Positions 44,451 to 53,574 of a DNA stretch of 58,570 nt are shown piece by piece (within the stretch, counting starts at the first letter, position 1; each line of letters starts with the position of its first letter). The stretch is from the NCBI GenBank assembly GCA_014323925.1, contig JACONC010000002.1, forward strand, positions 1-58,570, given 5' to 3'. Below the pieces are notes generated by a model, which saw only the letters and a program-made list of their open reading frames with translations, was not told the DNA's origin and ran no database searches. Source of the DNA: Chromatiales bacterium (GTDB lineage: Bacteria; Pseudomonadota; Gammaproteobacteria; Poriferisulfidales; Oxydemutatoraceae). The translations under genes were made by a program, and so were the position numbers.

Positions 44451-45335
44451 ATGAACACGCTTAAATTACTTCGCCCACTAAGCTGGTGGTTGGTTTTAAT
44501 AATGAGTACTACGGCAGGTGTTGCTGGTGCCCAGACGATGAGAACTAACCTGATGCTACCAGACTCTGATCCCTATTGTACCGCTGATGGATATCCGAAT
44601 TTGGGTAGAGTAGGAGGTGCTGCACCACCGGATTGTCCTCTTATAGGTCCCTTAACTATACCAAGACAAGATGGTCAAAGCGAAGCTGATGTTGTGGTGG
44701 ATTGGGTTTTAGTAGAGTTACATGCAATCCCACAAGAACAAGATGGTACGTCTAATTTGAGTGAAGCAAATGCCGGAACCGTTATCGCCCGTAAGCCAGC
44801 ATTGCTTTTAAACAATGGACGGGTAGTAGATGCAGAGGAGTTTACTGACAATCCTAGGACAAGAACTCAAATACAGTCCTGCAATGGTGTGGAACCAAAT
44901 GAAGAAAACTGTCCCTCTGTTATATTTGATGATACCAATATAGACGAAGGGAATGATTTATATATTGTATTACGCCATAGACATCATTTGGATGTAATAT
45001 CAAGTAGTGCTGTGACGGAGGCCACTAATGGCCATTATGAGTACGATTTTACGGAAGAGACTATATCTAGGACGCGAGGATTTACTGGGTCACAGACACT
45101 GCCGAGTACACCTCAGATGATTGCAGGTGATGTAGATAATAACCGTAATGTAGACATAAGTGATTTCACTGATAGCGAACGTGGCTTTTCAACCCAATTC
45201 GGTAGGTCTACAGGAGGATATTTTAGCGGGGATTATGATATGAATGGTAATGTAGATATAAGTGATTTTACAGCACTATTCTCGCCGAATTTTGGTAGGG
45301 TGGGGACGGTTGCGCCCCTTATATCAGATAATTAG
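44451..45335 (+). CDS. Secreted protein with C-terminal dockerin-like calcium loops
   Basis: 294 residues. A signal peptide (LVLIMSTTAGVAGAQ, cleavage near 28) is followed by a domain with MRTNLMLPDSDPY, VVVDWVLVELHA, ARKPALLLNNGRVVD and LYIVLRHRHHLDVIS. I recall this series of motifs from C-terminal modules of large secreted bacterial proteins, where it usually follows a KVFLEGP strand; its function is unknown. Residues 227-238 (DVDNNRNVDISDF) and 261-272 (DYDMNGNVDISDF) are two EF-hand-like loops in dockerin style. Cohesin partners are not visible. It lies 28 bp before the giant GlyGly-CTERM gene and is likely co-transcribed with it. Confidence 0.75.
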   Translation: MNTLKLLRPLSWWLVLIMSTTAGVAGAQTMRTNLMLPDSDPYCTADGYPNLGRVGGAAPPDCPLIGPLTIPRQDGQSEADVVVDWVLVELHAIPQEQDGTSNLSEANAGTVIARKPALLLNNGRVVDAEEFTDNPRTRTQIQSCNGVEPNEENCPSVIFDDTNIDEGNDLYIVLRHRHHLDVISSSAVTEATNGHYEYDFTEETISRTRGFTGSQTLPSTPQMIAGDVDNNRNVDISDFTDSERGFSTQFGRSTGGYFSGDYDMNGNVDISDFTALFSPNFGRVGTVAPLISDN

Positions 45336-45363
45336 AGTTAATGAAACGAAGGAGAAACTAAAG

Positions 45364-48300
45364 ATGAAAATAATAAATCATTTCATTGGATTGATACTGC
45401 TGGTATTACTGGTTCAAAGCAGTGCTTATGGCCAATTTACATTTGTTCCGAGCCGTTTCCAATATGATATCAGCCCTACTTGCTCTACGTGTGATACTGA
45501 CGATGGTATACTACATTGGCATTTTGATTTAGATTCAATTCGCATAATAGATGCCACAGAAAGCGAACCGGCTAAATTGCAAATTACTATTCAAAATAGA
45601 TTTTCTCGTACAGTTTCTACTATTGCTTCAAACCAGCGAGTAGAGGCGCTTAATATGCCGATTTCTTCTAATATAGATGCTTTTACTGACTTAACAGATT
45701 CATGTGAAGTAGAATTCTCACCAGATTTTCGGGCAACGAGTGAGGGGGGGCGACTAAATGCTACATATAATAGGGTTATAGCGAATGCAAACTTTGGTGG
45801 TGTTGAATCAGCAATCAATATCACTATGACTGCCGCCGACACCTTTAATCTGTTTCGAGGGCCTTTCGTTGATAGAGATCAAATAGTATCTGTTGGTGCG
45901 ACATTTCAGGATACTTATACCCTAACATGTGATATTCAAAATAATAACCAAGAAGCGGGCTTTGCATTTAATGCCTCTGTTGGTTTTACTGGGAGTTCAT
46001 TTCGGTTATATACAGACCCGACTTCTAATGCTTTTGCTGATGTTATTCAGAGGACAGCGTCACAATTAGCTGATAACGATTTACGTGGCTTTAGGCTAGA
46101 TGGCAAGACTTGGGCACAGGATTATGCTCGCTATAGCGATGGCGCAGGAGTGCGGCTTGAGTTTTCAAAAGGTATACAAACGACATTAACCTCTGTGAAT
46201 TTTATGATTGAGGGTTCTACCGCAACCGTATCAGAAGTTGAACATACGGCTGGCGAATCTTACGCTAATGTTGTGCTGAGTGATCCGGTAAGTGGGGGTA
46301 TACTAAGGCTCGTTTCTCCATCGGATAGTGCTGTTATGGATGCTGATGGTACCGCATTGGCAGATGGCAATTTCCTTGCTTCGCTAGGATATGATGCAGA
46401 CGCACCACGCGTTGATTCCTCTGATGACGTATCTGCCCGTATCACAACTTTCAACGCAGAAGAGCAAGAAATAGTAGACCAAGACAGCGGCAATAATTAT
46501 TCAGTAAGAGAGATAACTTTTAGTTCACCAATTAGTGTTGCCACTATAGATAACTCTGACATATGTGTTACTGAGACTGAGCGTGGTTCATGTGTGACTG
46601 AAGGTACTCTCCCTGCTGTTGCTAACATTTATGGTGGTTCTGAAGACACGGTCACGACCTCAACGATAAGAGTGCTAATCAATGAAGGAGATGGTAGTAC
46701 AGCGAGTAGCGGAAGATCACTAGAGTTTAGGCGCAATGCCATGCTGGGTGCCGACTATAGAGTAGTTGAAGATTATCAAACGGCATTACGAGGTATTATT
46801 GATATAGCGGATACTCAACCACCAGTAATTACGGTCACCCAAGCTGAGGCGACTGCTGCCGATAATAATGAGTTGATGTATACGATTACATTCACTGTAA
46901 CAGCTAATGAATCTGTCCCAACACTGAATCGTTCGAATTCTTATACATTGTTGCGCATACCTAGAACAGGTAATGCTGAGGAAATTATACCTGATACTCA
47001 GAACATCTCAGGCAACGACCGTCAAGCAACGCTGACATATACTTACACATTTACTGGTGACGATGCTGATGCTGCTCAAGCTGCGTTGAGTGAAACAAAT
47101 GGCTTCGCATTGGCAAGATCTTCGGAAGATGTATTAGTTGATAGAAGTGGCAATATGCCTATGGTTGGGACAAATGGAGAGCTAGATCCCAATAATGATG
47201 ATGCGGTGGCAGGACTAACGCAAGTACTGACTTGTGCGACATTTTATCCCTTTATAAACCAAACTCAACTATGGCTACAAGTTAGAAATGTTGGGAATCC
47301 TGATCCTGACGGCTTTAAATATACGGACGATATGGGAATGGAGGTTGAGGTTCCCTCTGACGATATACAAGTTTCTTCAAGGGTAGAGGATGGTGAAACG
47401 ATATATATAGTCAGCATAACCCGTCCTGAAATCGGAATGAATTCTGAAGGGGATCCGGTCCAAGCTATAGAGGTTAGCTACACCCCCACCACAGGCGGTG
47501 GTGCTGCAGAGGAAGAGACTGCAATGTGTAGGCGTAGTGATTTAATGGAGCCAAACAGTACAAATAACGCTGACGGAGACGATGCAATAGATATAGTCGA
47601 TGAAGAGCCATTTAATCCCGACAATGCAATGATTATTGGTGGTGGGCTAAGCGATGATATGGTTACTCTTGTAGATGCAAACACAGGCGAATACTATAGC
47701 CGTAGCTATCTTGTACGTAGCTTAGTGAGAGATGAAGATCTTAGTTATTTTGATGGTCGTGAAGTTCAATCAGTCACGCCAGAGATAACTTCTGTAGAAT
47801 ACTTTGGTATAGAAGGGAGCGATGCCAGAGCGTTTAATCTAGATGCTGTTTCTGGTTCAGGTTGCCGTACTATTTTAGAGGCAGCAGTTGCCCGGAACAT
47901 ATCAGGGGTAAATATGGTTGAACATTGTGGTGCGAATATAACTGATCAATTTGGTTCCGAACTTCCAGGAACGCAATTTTATGTTTGGGTATTACTTGAT
48001 GGTGATGGCAGACTGAACAGCCAACCGCTTTATATAAATTCTGATGGTGTTTCTGATCGTGCTTCTAATGGAGTTAATGTGTTGCCCGAAATAAACTTCA
48101 GCGGTCAACCTTCCTATTTGCTGCTCACAAATCCTCGCACACGAACAGTTAACATATCGGCTTATGCTGGTGATAGTAGTGTAGGCGATATTGACGCTAA
48201 TGTAACTATTTTCACTAGTGACAGTGGTGGTACTACTGCGACAGGCAGTGTATCAGTATCGCTGATGCGGGAAAGTGATGCAGTATCCGCTATGGGAACC

Positions 48301-49797
48301 TATGATATAGGAAATAACGCAGATAGTGATGCTAAACTACTAGCTGCTGGAGAAAGTGCTACTTATTGGCTGTCTGGTTTAGGTATATGGTCTCCTACAA
48401 ACCTGAATACGAGTGCGGTAGCAGGTGGGCGAGATAGTAGTGGTGATAATGCTCTTGGAGAGCTTAGCTATGCGGTAGGTGCGAATAATAATGTTGAAGT
48501 TCAGGTGGCAGAGGCACCGGCACCAGAAAGCCCAGAGGATCAACTCATTCGGATCGAGCAGATACTTCTATACAATGTAAATGACGACAATAATCTAGAG
48601 TTAGCCAATCGTGTAGTTGCAGGCAATGACTACTTTATAGTAGCAGATTACACTGCGCAAACAACGGCGGCGGCTGTAGTAACAATGATGCTTCCGGAAG
48701 GTTATACAGCAGATGCCGGAAGGATGCTTTCTACTACTCAAACTAATATAATAACTGATAATGATGAAATAACAGGCACAAATATTGATGCCATCTATTT
48801 CATGGTTGGTGATATTCAAACGACGACGACGATTGTAGTAGGCTGGGATAGCATTGGTAATGTAGAGGATGTGACAGCAACTTATCTAGCATTTCCAAGT
48901 GGCATGGGAACCATTATGGATACAGACTTGGATAATATTCCGAATAGTCCAGATGAAGCCCCAACTGATAATACATTGTTGCAATCTTTTGCTGGTATTA
49001 ATGGTGCTGACACTGGAATGAATGGAAATGTATTACAATCGGCACCAATGGGTGATAAGCCATTGTTTATGTCCGATGCTGGACGCAATATGGCGATTCT
49101 TAGCAACACGCAATTTGCGTCAGCAAATATTAACTACGACACAGTATCTCCTGCTGTCGACGAAGAAGATGATCTTAATCTCCCATTTTTAATTACTCAA
49201 GCAGCAATAGAAAAACTGGCAACATTTGGAGTAAGAGATATAGACTATTCTTCTATTGACGATAACGGCAACCCAGCAGGTGGTATTGCTTATATAGTAT
49301 TCCCAATGCAAACTGAAGGCGATGGTGAAGTAAGATATTTGAGTAAATATAACACCGAATCTGACAGATGGGAGCGTTTTGAAAGAGGTGATATAAGGGA
49401 TAATGGCATAGACTATGATGACACATGGTATGCTATAGATAGAGGAGCACCAGATGCTGAATGTCCGACTGATATAGAGCAATATACCAATGAGCATCAA
49501 GCCGATGGCACGGATGACTTAGGTTTTACGGTGGGGAAAGGTGGCTGGAATTGTATTCTAGTAGCTGTAACTGATGGTGGTCCTTATGACAGCGATGGCA
49601 CAGTCAACGGTAGGGTCATTGATCCCACAGCCACGAGCGTAGAACTCCTGACTGCAGGTTCATTCAGTGGTACTGCTCGGCGTGGCGGTGGCGGTGGTGG
49701 TGCTATTGGTATTGCCGATACATTGCTACTGATAACTGCACTGCTGATGCTGATAGCTACAGCAAGAAGGCAGCGCAAGCAATCACCATCAAATTAG
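45364..49797 (+). CDS. Large secreted protein with GlyGly-CTERM sorting signal
   Basis: 1477 residues from the ATG at 45364, which has GAAGGAG in front. A signal peptide (FIGLILLVLLVQSSAYG) starts it. The body is acidic, low in Cys, and rich in Asp, Asn, Ser and Thr, with beta-rich segments and thrombospondin type 3-like Ca motifs (DTDLDNIPNSPDEA near 1181; EPFNPDNA near 753). The end is a tripartite signal: RRGGGGGG, hydrophobic helix IADTLLLITALLMLIA, then TARRQRKQ. This is the GlyGly-CTERM pattern recognised by rhombosortase, which is encoded directly downstream. Its biochemical role is unknown; the product is predicted at the cell surface or secreted by the type II system. Confidence 0.82.
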   Translation: MKIINHFIGLILLVLLVQSSAYGQFTFVPSRFQYDISPTCSTCDTDDGILHWHFDLDSIRIIDATESEPAKLQITIQNRFSRTVSTIASNQRVEALNMPISSNIDAFTDLTDSCEVEFSPDFRATSEGGRLNATYNRVIANANFGGVESAINITMTAADTFNLFRGPFVDRDQIVSVGATFQDTYTLTCDIQNNNQEAGFAFNASVGFTGSSFRLYTDPTSNAFADVIQRTASQLADNDLRGFRLDGKTWAQDYARYSDGAGVRLEFSKGIQTTLTSVNFMIEGSTATVSEVEHTAGESYANVVLSDPVSGGILRLVSPSDSAVMDADGTALADGNFLASLGYDADAPRVDSSDDVSARITTFNAEEQEIVDQDSGNNYSVREITFSSPISVATIDNSDICVTETERGSCVTEGTLPAVANIYGGSEDTVTTSTIRVLINEGDGSTASSGRSLEFRRNAMLGADYRVVEDYQTALRGIIDIADTQPPVITVTQAEATAADNNELMYTITFTVTANESVPTLNRSNSYTLLRIPRTGNAEEIIPDTQNISGNDRQATLTYTYTFTGDDADAAQAALSETNGFALARSSEDVLVDRSGNMPMVGTNGELDPNNDDAVAGLTQVLTCATFYPFINQTQLWLQVRNVGNPDPDGFKYTDDMGMEVEVPSDDIQVSSRVEDGETIYIVSITRPEIGMNSEGDPVQAIEVSYTPTTGGGAAEEETAMCRRSDLMEPNSTNNADGDDAIDIVDEEPFNPDNAMIIGGGLSDDMVTLVDANTGEYYSRSYLVRSLVRDEDLSYFDGREVQSVTPEITSVEYFGIEGSDARAFNLDAVSGSGCRTILEAAVARNISGVNMVEHCGANITDQFGSELPGTQFYVWVLLDGDGRLNSQPLYINSDGVSDRASNGVNVLPEINFSGQPSYLLLTNPRTRTVNISAYAGDSSVGDIDANVTIFTSDSGGTTATGSVSVSLMRESDAVSAMGTYDIGNNADSDAKLLAAGESATYWLSGLGIWSPTNLNTSAVAGGRDSSGDNALGELSYAVGANNNVEVQVAEAPAPESPEDQLIRIEQILLYNVNDDNNLELANRVVAGNDYFIVADYTAQTTAAAVVTMMLPEGYTADAGRMLSTTQTNIITDNDEITGTNIDAIYFMVGDIQTTTTIVVGWDSIGNVEDVTATYLAFPSGMGTIMDTDLDNIPNSPDEAPTDNTLLQSFAGINGADTGMNGNVLQSAPMGDKPLFMSDAGRNMAILSNTQFASANINYDTVSPAVDEEDDLNLPFLITQAAIEKLATFGVRDIDYSSIDDNGNPAGGIAYIVFPMQTEGDGEVRYLSKYNTESDRWERFERGDIRDNGIDYDDTWYAIDRGAPDAECPTDIEQYTNEHQADGTDDLGFTVGKGGWNCILVAVTDGGPYDSDGTVNGRVIDPTATSVELLTAGSFSGTARRGGGGGGAIGIADTLLLITALLMLIATARRQRKQSPSN

Positions 49798-49821
49798 TAC
49801 TACTGATTAGAATGTATAAAT

Positions 49822-49856
49822 GAAAAAGGCTGGGTTAAGCTCCTGCCTTTTTCTTT
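49822..49856 (+). terminator. Terminator between GlyGly-CTERM gene and rhombosortase
   Basis: GAAAAAGGC (49822-49830) pairs with GCCTTTTTC (49845-49853) around a loop with further weak pairing, and TTT follows. It ends only 3 nt before the rhombosortase ATG, so it may reduce read-through into that gene or hide its start. Confidence 0.7.
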
Positions 49857-50441
49857 ATGCATAAGAATGAGTTTGCCAGATGCTATAGTTGCTACTACGC
49901 CATATTAGTCGTACTGCTGGCTATATTCTGCACCTATCATAAAGAACTATTCCTATATCAGAGGACCTTATTCGAAGAACATCAGATTTGGCGACTATTT
50001 AGCGGACATTTCTCTCACCTAAACAACAAGCATTTACTCTCAAACCTACTCGCTTGGAGTATCATCTTTATATTAGGATTCAATTATTTATCCATTAAAA
50101 GATGTTTAGCATTATTATTCGTTTTGACATTATCAATTTCCTTGTGCTTATATTATTATGTACCCACAGTTATATTTTACGGTGGGCTATCTGGCGTCTT
50201 GCACGGCTATTTCGCCTATATTCTGGTGGAATGGATTAAGCGCAAACAAAAATTAGCTTGGTTAATTTTGTTTTTATTACTGATGAAAGTTTTAATTGAA
50301 AACTTTTCAAATGGTGTGTCTACTGGCGAATACTTAGACATCCGAGTTATCTCAGAAGTCCATATAATAGGCACATTTGTCGGCATTTTTACTGCTTTGC
50401 TGATTCCCAAAATAAGCCTTTTTAAGGCAAAACAGTTATAA
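49857..50441 (+). CDS. Rhombosortase (rhomboid-family GlyGly-CTERM protease)
   Basis: 194 residues, mostly hydrophobic, with about six membrane helices. Rhomboid features are GHFSHLNNKHLLSN at 50-63 and the catalytic Ser112 in YGGLSGVLHG, with His169 in SEVHIIGT. Size and the RLFSGHF start match rhombosortases, which cut GlyGly-CTERM proteins in the inner membrane. Its position right after a GlyGly-CTERM gene makes that protein the obvious substrate. It is probably translated from the ATG at 49857, although the terminator hairpin abuts it. Confidence 0.88.
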   Translation: MHKNEFARCYSCYYAILVVLLAIFCTYHKELFLYQRTLFEEHQIWRLFSGHFSHLNNKHLLSNLLAWSIIFILGFNYLSIKRCLALLFVLTLSISLCLYYYVPTVIFYGGLSGVLHGYFAYILVEWIKRKQKLAWLILFLLLMKVLIENFSNGVSTGEYLDIRVISEVHIIGTFVGIFTALLIPKISLFKAKQL

Positions 50442-50473
50442 TACACCTATAGGTTATTAAGGAGGATTTAACA

Positions 50474-50980
50474 ATGGCCAGCATATCATTACAAGGTAAC
50501 GAAGTGCACACCAAAGGCAAAATACCTGCTGTCGGTACACAGGCACCCAACTTCATACTAGTGAATAAGGATTTAGAGAATATTTCTCTTACCGAGTATA
50601 AAGGCAAGAAAAAGCTAATCTCTATAGTTCCGAGTTTGGATACGCCGGTTTGTGCTACATCTGCTAAAAAGTTTGACGAAGCGATAGGAAAATTAGCGGA
50701 TAGCGTATGCATCGTCGTATCTGCAGATTTACCTTTTGCAATGTCACGCTTCTGCGATACCGAGTCACAGAAGCATATTATCCCTCTGTCAATGATGCGT
50801 TCTAGGGAATTTGCCCAAGATTATGGTGTATTAATAGAAGATGGTCCTCTCGCCGGTATTACCGCAAGAGCCATTGTTGTATTGGATAAAACGGATATCG
50901 TTAAATATTCCGAATTAGTCAGTGAAATTAGCAACGAACCTAATTATGAGAAAGCACTGGAAGCTCTCAAAAACGCCTAA
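50474..50980 (+). CDS. tpx: Thiol peroxidase
   Basis: 168 residues of the Tpx peroxiredoxin group. The peroxidatic Cys60 lies in VPSLDTPVCATSAKKF and the resolving Cys94 in MSRFCDTES; both spacings match E. coli Tpx. It reduces lipid and other hydroperoxides using thioredoxin. SD AAGGAGG precedes the ATG. It is a single gene, with convergent ubiI beyond a 207-bp gap. Confidence 0.94.
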   Translation: MASISLQGNEVHTKGKIPAVGTQAPNFILVNKDLENISLTEYKGKKKLISIVPSLDTPVCATSAKKFDEAIGKLADSVCIVVSADLPFAMSRFCDTESQKHIIPLSMMRSREFAQDYGVLIEDGPLAGITARAIVVLDKTDIVKYSELVSEISNEPNYEKALEALKNA

Positions 50981-51187
50981 AATGAGACCCGCTGTAATAA
51001 CCCCAGACTGTAGGGACACCTCTCTATAGGGTCGTCTGCAGGCACCTTTCAAAACTTAGTATATGCTGTGTTAAGCGTAGCGTAGATATATAGTGGTCAG
51101 AATTGACTAAAATTCTTGTTTACTTTTTGAATTGTAGATTTCTCTATACTAAGCCCTAGCAAAGGAAATCACAAACGGCATAGAACA
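50981..51187. other. Gap between convergent tpx and ubiI
   Basis: Contains a short CAGAC/GTCTG hairpin near 51007-51041 that could terminate tpx. Nothing else is recognised. Confidence 0.35.
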
Positions 51188-52348
51188 CTATCCTCCGCCA
51201 GCTTGTCGGATGAAAAAATTCTTTAGGGTAGGCATCCTGTTGACTAAGTGTAATCCACCGGTTCGTGCGTATATCCACATCGGCGATTGGTTGAAAAACA
51301 GCCACAGTAAGTATTCTAATCCGACTTTCATACATTGATTATAACCTTTAACGGTACGCTCATAACGGCGCAATAACGGATAACTCAATCGTCCATTGCG
51401 TTCATCTAATAAGCGAAGTAGCACAGCTAAATCTGCATAGCCTAAATTCGCACCTTGCCCAGCAAGCGGATGTATATTGTGAGCTGCATCTCCTATTAGC
51501 ATCATTCCCGGTATTACATATCGGTCAACATAGCCACCGCGTAGTTCAACAGAAGCGACTGAACTTAGCAGTGATAATTCTCCGAGACATCCTTCTATTT
51601 CTTGCTCGGTTATTTTAATTAAGTCCTCGTTGTTTAGTTCGGCAATCCTCAGCGCTGATGAATTAGGATACGACCATACAACCGCACAGACCCGATCTGC
51701 TAGTGGCAGGAATGCCAATACTCCGTTAGCAGAGAATCGTTGCCATCCGGTCATCTTATGATCCTTTGCTGTTTGCACTATATAAGCAAATGCAGTTTGT
51801 TGATAGTCTTTTACAAACCACTTTACACCCATTAACCTACGCACTCTGGAATGTATGCCGTCAGCTCCGATGACCAACGAAAACTGCCGTTGCTCTCCGC
51901 TTTGTAATTCTGCCTCGACGATACCGCCTTTTGATACATTTGCTGATATTATTTGTGTATCACTACAGTGTATAGAACCGAGTTGATTGATACGCTGCCA
52001 CAATGCATCTATCAAACATTTATGCTCAAGGATAATACCCAAGCGTTGCGCACCCATATCGCTTGCATCAAAGTGTATACGCCCGCTGCTATTGGCATCC
52101 CATACCTCTAAGGCTTCAAAGTCTGAATAGCGAGACAGTAAAGGTGTTACTCCAGCAGCTTTTAATAGATCAACCGACGCTTGGCTCAGTGCATAGGTGC
52201 GGGCATCGTAAGATACCGTATCGATATCGGCATCAGGTCGCCTAGCAAATAGTTGCACACTGATATTGAGTTGTGCTAAGCAAATAGCGCAGCTTAAACC
52301 GATCACGCCGCCACCGACTACTGCAACTGTCTGATTAGATTGTTGCAT
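51188..52348 (-). CDS. ubiI: UbiI/VisC-type FAD-dependent monooxygenase
   Basis: 386 residues. The FAD-binding GGGVIGLSCAI at the N-terminus is followed by VIGADGIHSRVR and the second FAD motif MLIGDAAHNIHPLAGQGANLGYAD. This is the ubiquinone hydroxylase group of p-hydroxybenzoate-type flavoproteins. Placement after pepP and ubiH corresponds to UbiI in E. coli. It overlaps ubiH by 14 bp. Regiospecificity cannot be read from sequence alone. Confidence 0.88.
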   Translation of the reverse strand: MQQSNQTVAVVGGGVIGLSCAICLAQLNISVQLFARRPDADIDTVSYDARTYALSQASVDLLKAAGVTPLLSRYSDFEALEVWDANSSGRIHFDASDMGAQRLGIILEHKCLIDALWQRINQLGSIHCSDTQIISANVSKGGIVEAELQSGEQRQFSLVIGADGIHSRVRRLMGVKWFVKDYQQTAFAYIVQTAKDHKMTGWQRFSANGVLAFLPLADRVCAVVWSYPNSSALRIAELNNEDLIKITEQEIEGCLGELSLLSSVASVELRGGYVDRYVIPGMMLIGDAAHNIHPLAGQGANLGYADLAVLLRLLDERNGRLSYPLLRRYERTVKGYNQCMKVGLEYLLWLFFNQSPMWIYARTGGLHLVNRMPTLKNFFIRQAGGG

Positions 52349-53558
52349 GGCGTGATTTTATGCTTGTACCGCTTGCAAGCCGCGGCCAAGGTGGCGATAG
52401 CCCTAGTGTTTTGCGAACTAAAACACGCCGTATAGGTGGCACCATGTCGAGAATGCTTAAGCCGCTACCTAGTAAAGGTGCGAACGGTGGCTTAAGTCCA
52501 ATACATAATTTTGCCATCGCATGAGTGAAGTATATGACTTTACGTACATCGCCTCGCCGTTGTTGGCAGTAGTTATCTAGTAAACCCATTGCACCTGGGT
52601 CGGGCGCACCATATATGTGTTCGGCTAAAAATGCAATATCACGCAGTGACAGATTTAATCCTTGACCACCGACAGGATGTATAGTTTGAGCGCTGTCACC
52701 AAGCAATACCGCTCTGCCTATAGCGACATGTTTGGCATAACATAAAGTTAGAGGATAGGCAGTCCGTTTCCCTATTTTGTATATTTTGTCTATACGATTT
52801 CCTAGGTCTTGTTGCAATTGGTCGATAAATTCGCCATCGGATATATTCATAGCCGTAGTGCCTGCTGTCCCTACATAAACTCTGCCGATAATATATTCTC
52901 CGCGCCGATATGGCAACACGGCGATTAAACCATCGCTAGTAAAACGTTCGTAGGCGGTGTATTGTTCCAACGATTTGCTATATATGCGGGTGACGACTGC
53001 CGATTGTTTATAGTCTTTATATTGAAATGAAAAGCCTAACATGTTGCTAATATCGTTTTGGCGTCCTGAAGCTAAAATTAGCAACTTTGTTTTAATGGTG
53101 TGGCAAGTGCCGTTTTGTTTTAGCGACAATGATATATGTTTCCCTTGATCTATCGCAGTGTCCACTTGGGTAGACGAGTATATTGTCAGATTATCCAATC
53201 TGTGCAGTGTTTTATGCAGACTACTTAATAAATCTGATGCCTGAATAACGCAGCCCAGCAGATCTATACCTTCGTCTTCGGCACGGATGCGAGTGGCCCC
53301 GAACGCTTCTTTACGCGACACTCGTATCTCTCGCACTGGGCATACCTTATCCTCAATGTCACTCCAAACACCGATATTTTTTAGTATACGCCTACTACCA
53401 TCCGACAATGCGATGCCGCGTAGCGGAATCTTATTTGCGCCATCTACTCTGATATCGTGGCTATCTATGATCGCAATAGAACTGTGGTAATGAGACAGAG
53501 TCGCTGCTGCCGACGCTCCTGTTAGCCCAGCTCCGACGATGACGATATCATATGGCAT
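52335..53558 (-). CDS. ubiH: UbiH-type FAD-dependent monooxygenase
   Basis: 407 residues. It starts YDIVIVGAGLTGAS, with YERFTSDGLIAVLP and GKRTAYPL, and VLLGDSAQTIHPVGGQGLNLSLRD. These fit UbiH, which hydroxylates the ubiquinone precursor ring. It lies between pepP (16 bp upstream) and ubiI, as in E. coli. The C-terminus ends in a short basic tail. Confidence 0.9.
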   Translation of the reverse strand: MPYDIVIVGAGLTGASAAATLSHYHSSIAIIDSHDIRVDGANKIPLRGIALSDGSRRILKNIGVWSDIEDKVCPVREIRVSRKEAFGATRIRAEDEGIDLLGCVIQASDLLSSLHKTLHRLDNLTIYSSTQVDTAIDQGKHISLSLKQNGTCHTIKTKLLILASGRQNDISNMLGFSFQYKDYKQSAVVTRIYSKSLEQYTAYERFTSDGLIAVLPYRRGEYIIGRVYVGTAGTTAMNISDGEFIDQLQQDLGNRIDKIYKIGKRTAYPLTLCYAKHVAIGRAVLLGDSAQTIHPVGGQGLNLSLRDIAFLAEHIYGAPDPGAMGLLDNYCQQRRGDVRKVIYFTHAMAKLCIGLKPPFAPLLGSGLSILDMVPPIRRVLVRKTLGLSPPWPRLASGTSIKSRHATI

Positions 53559-53574
53559 AAAATTGTACGACTAA

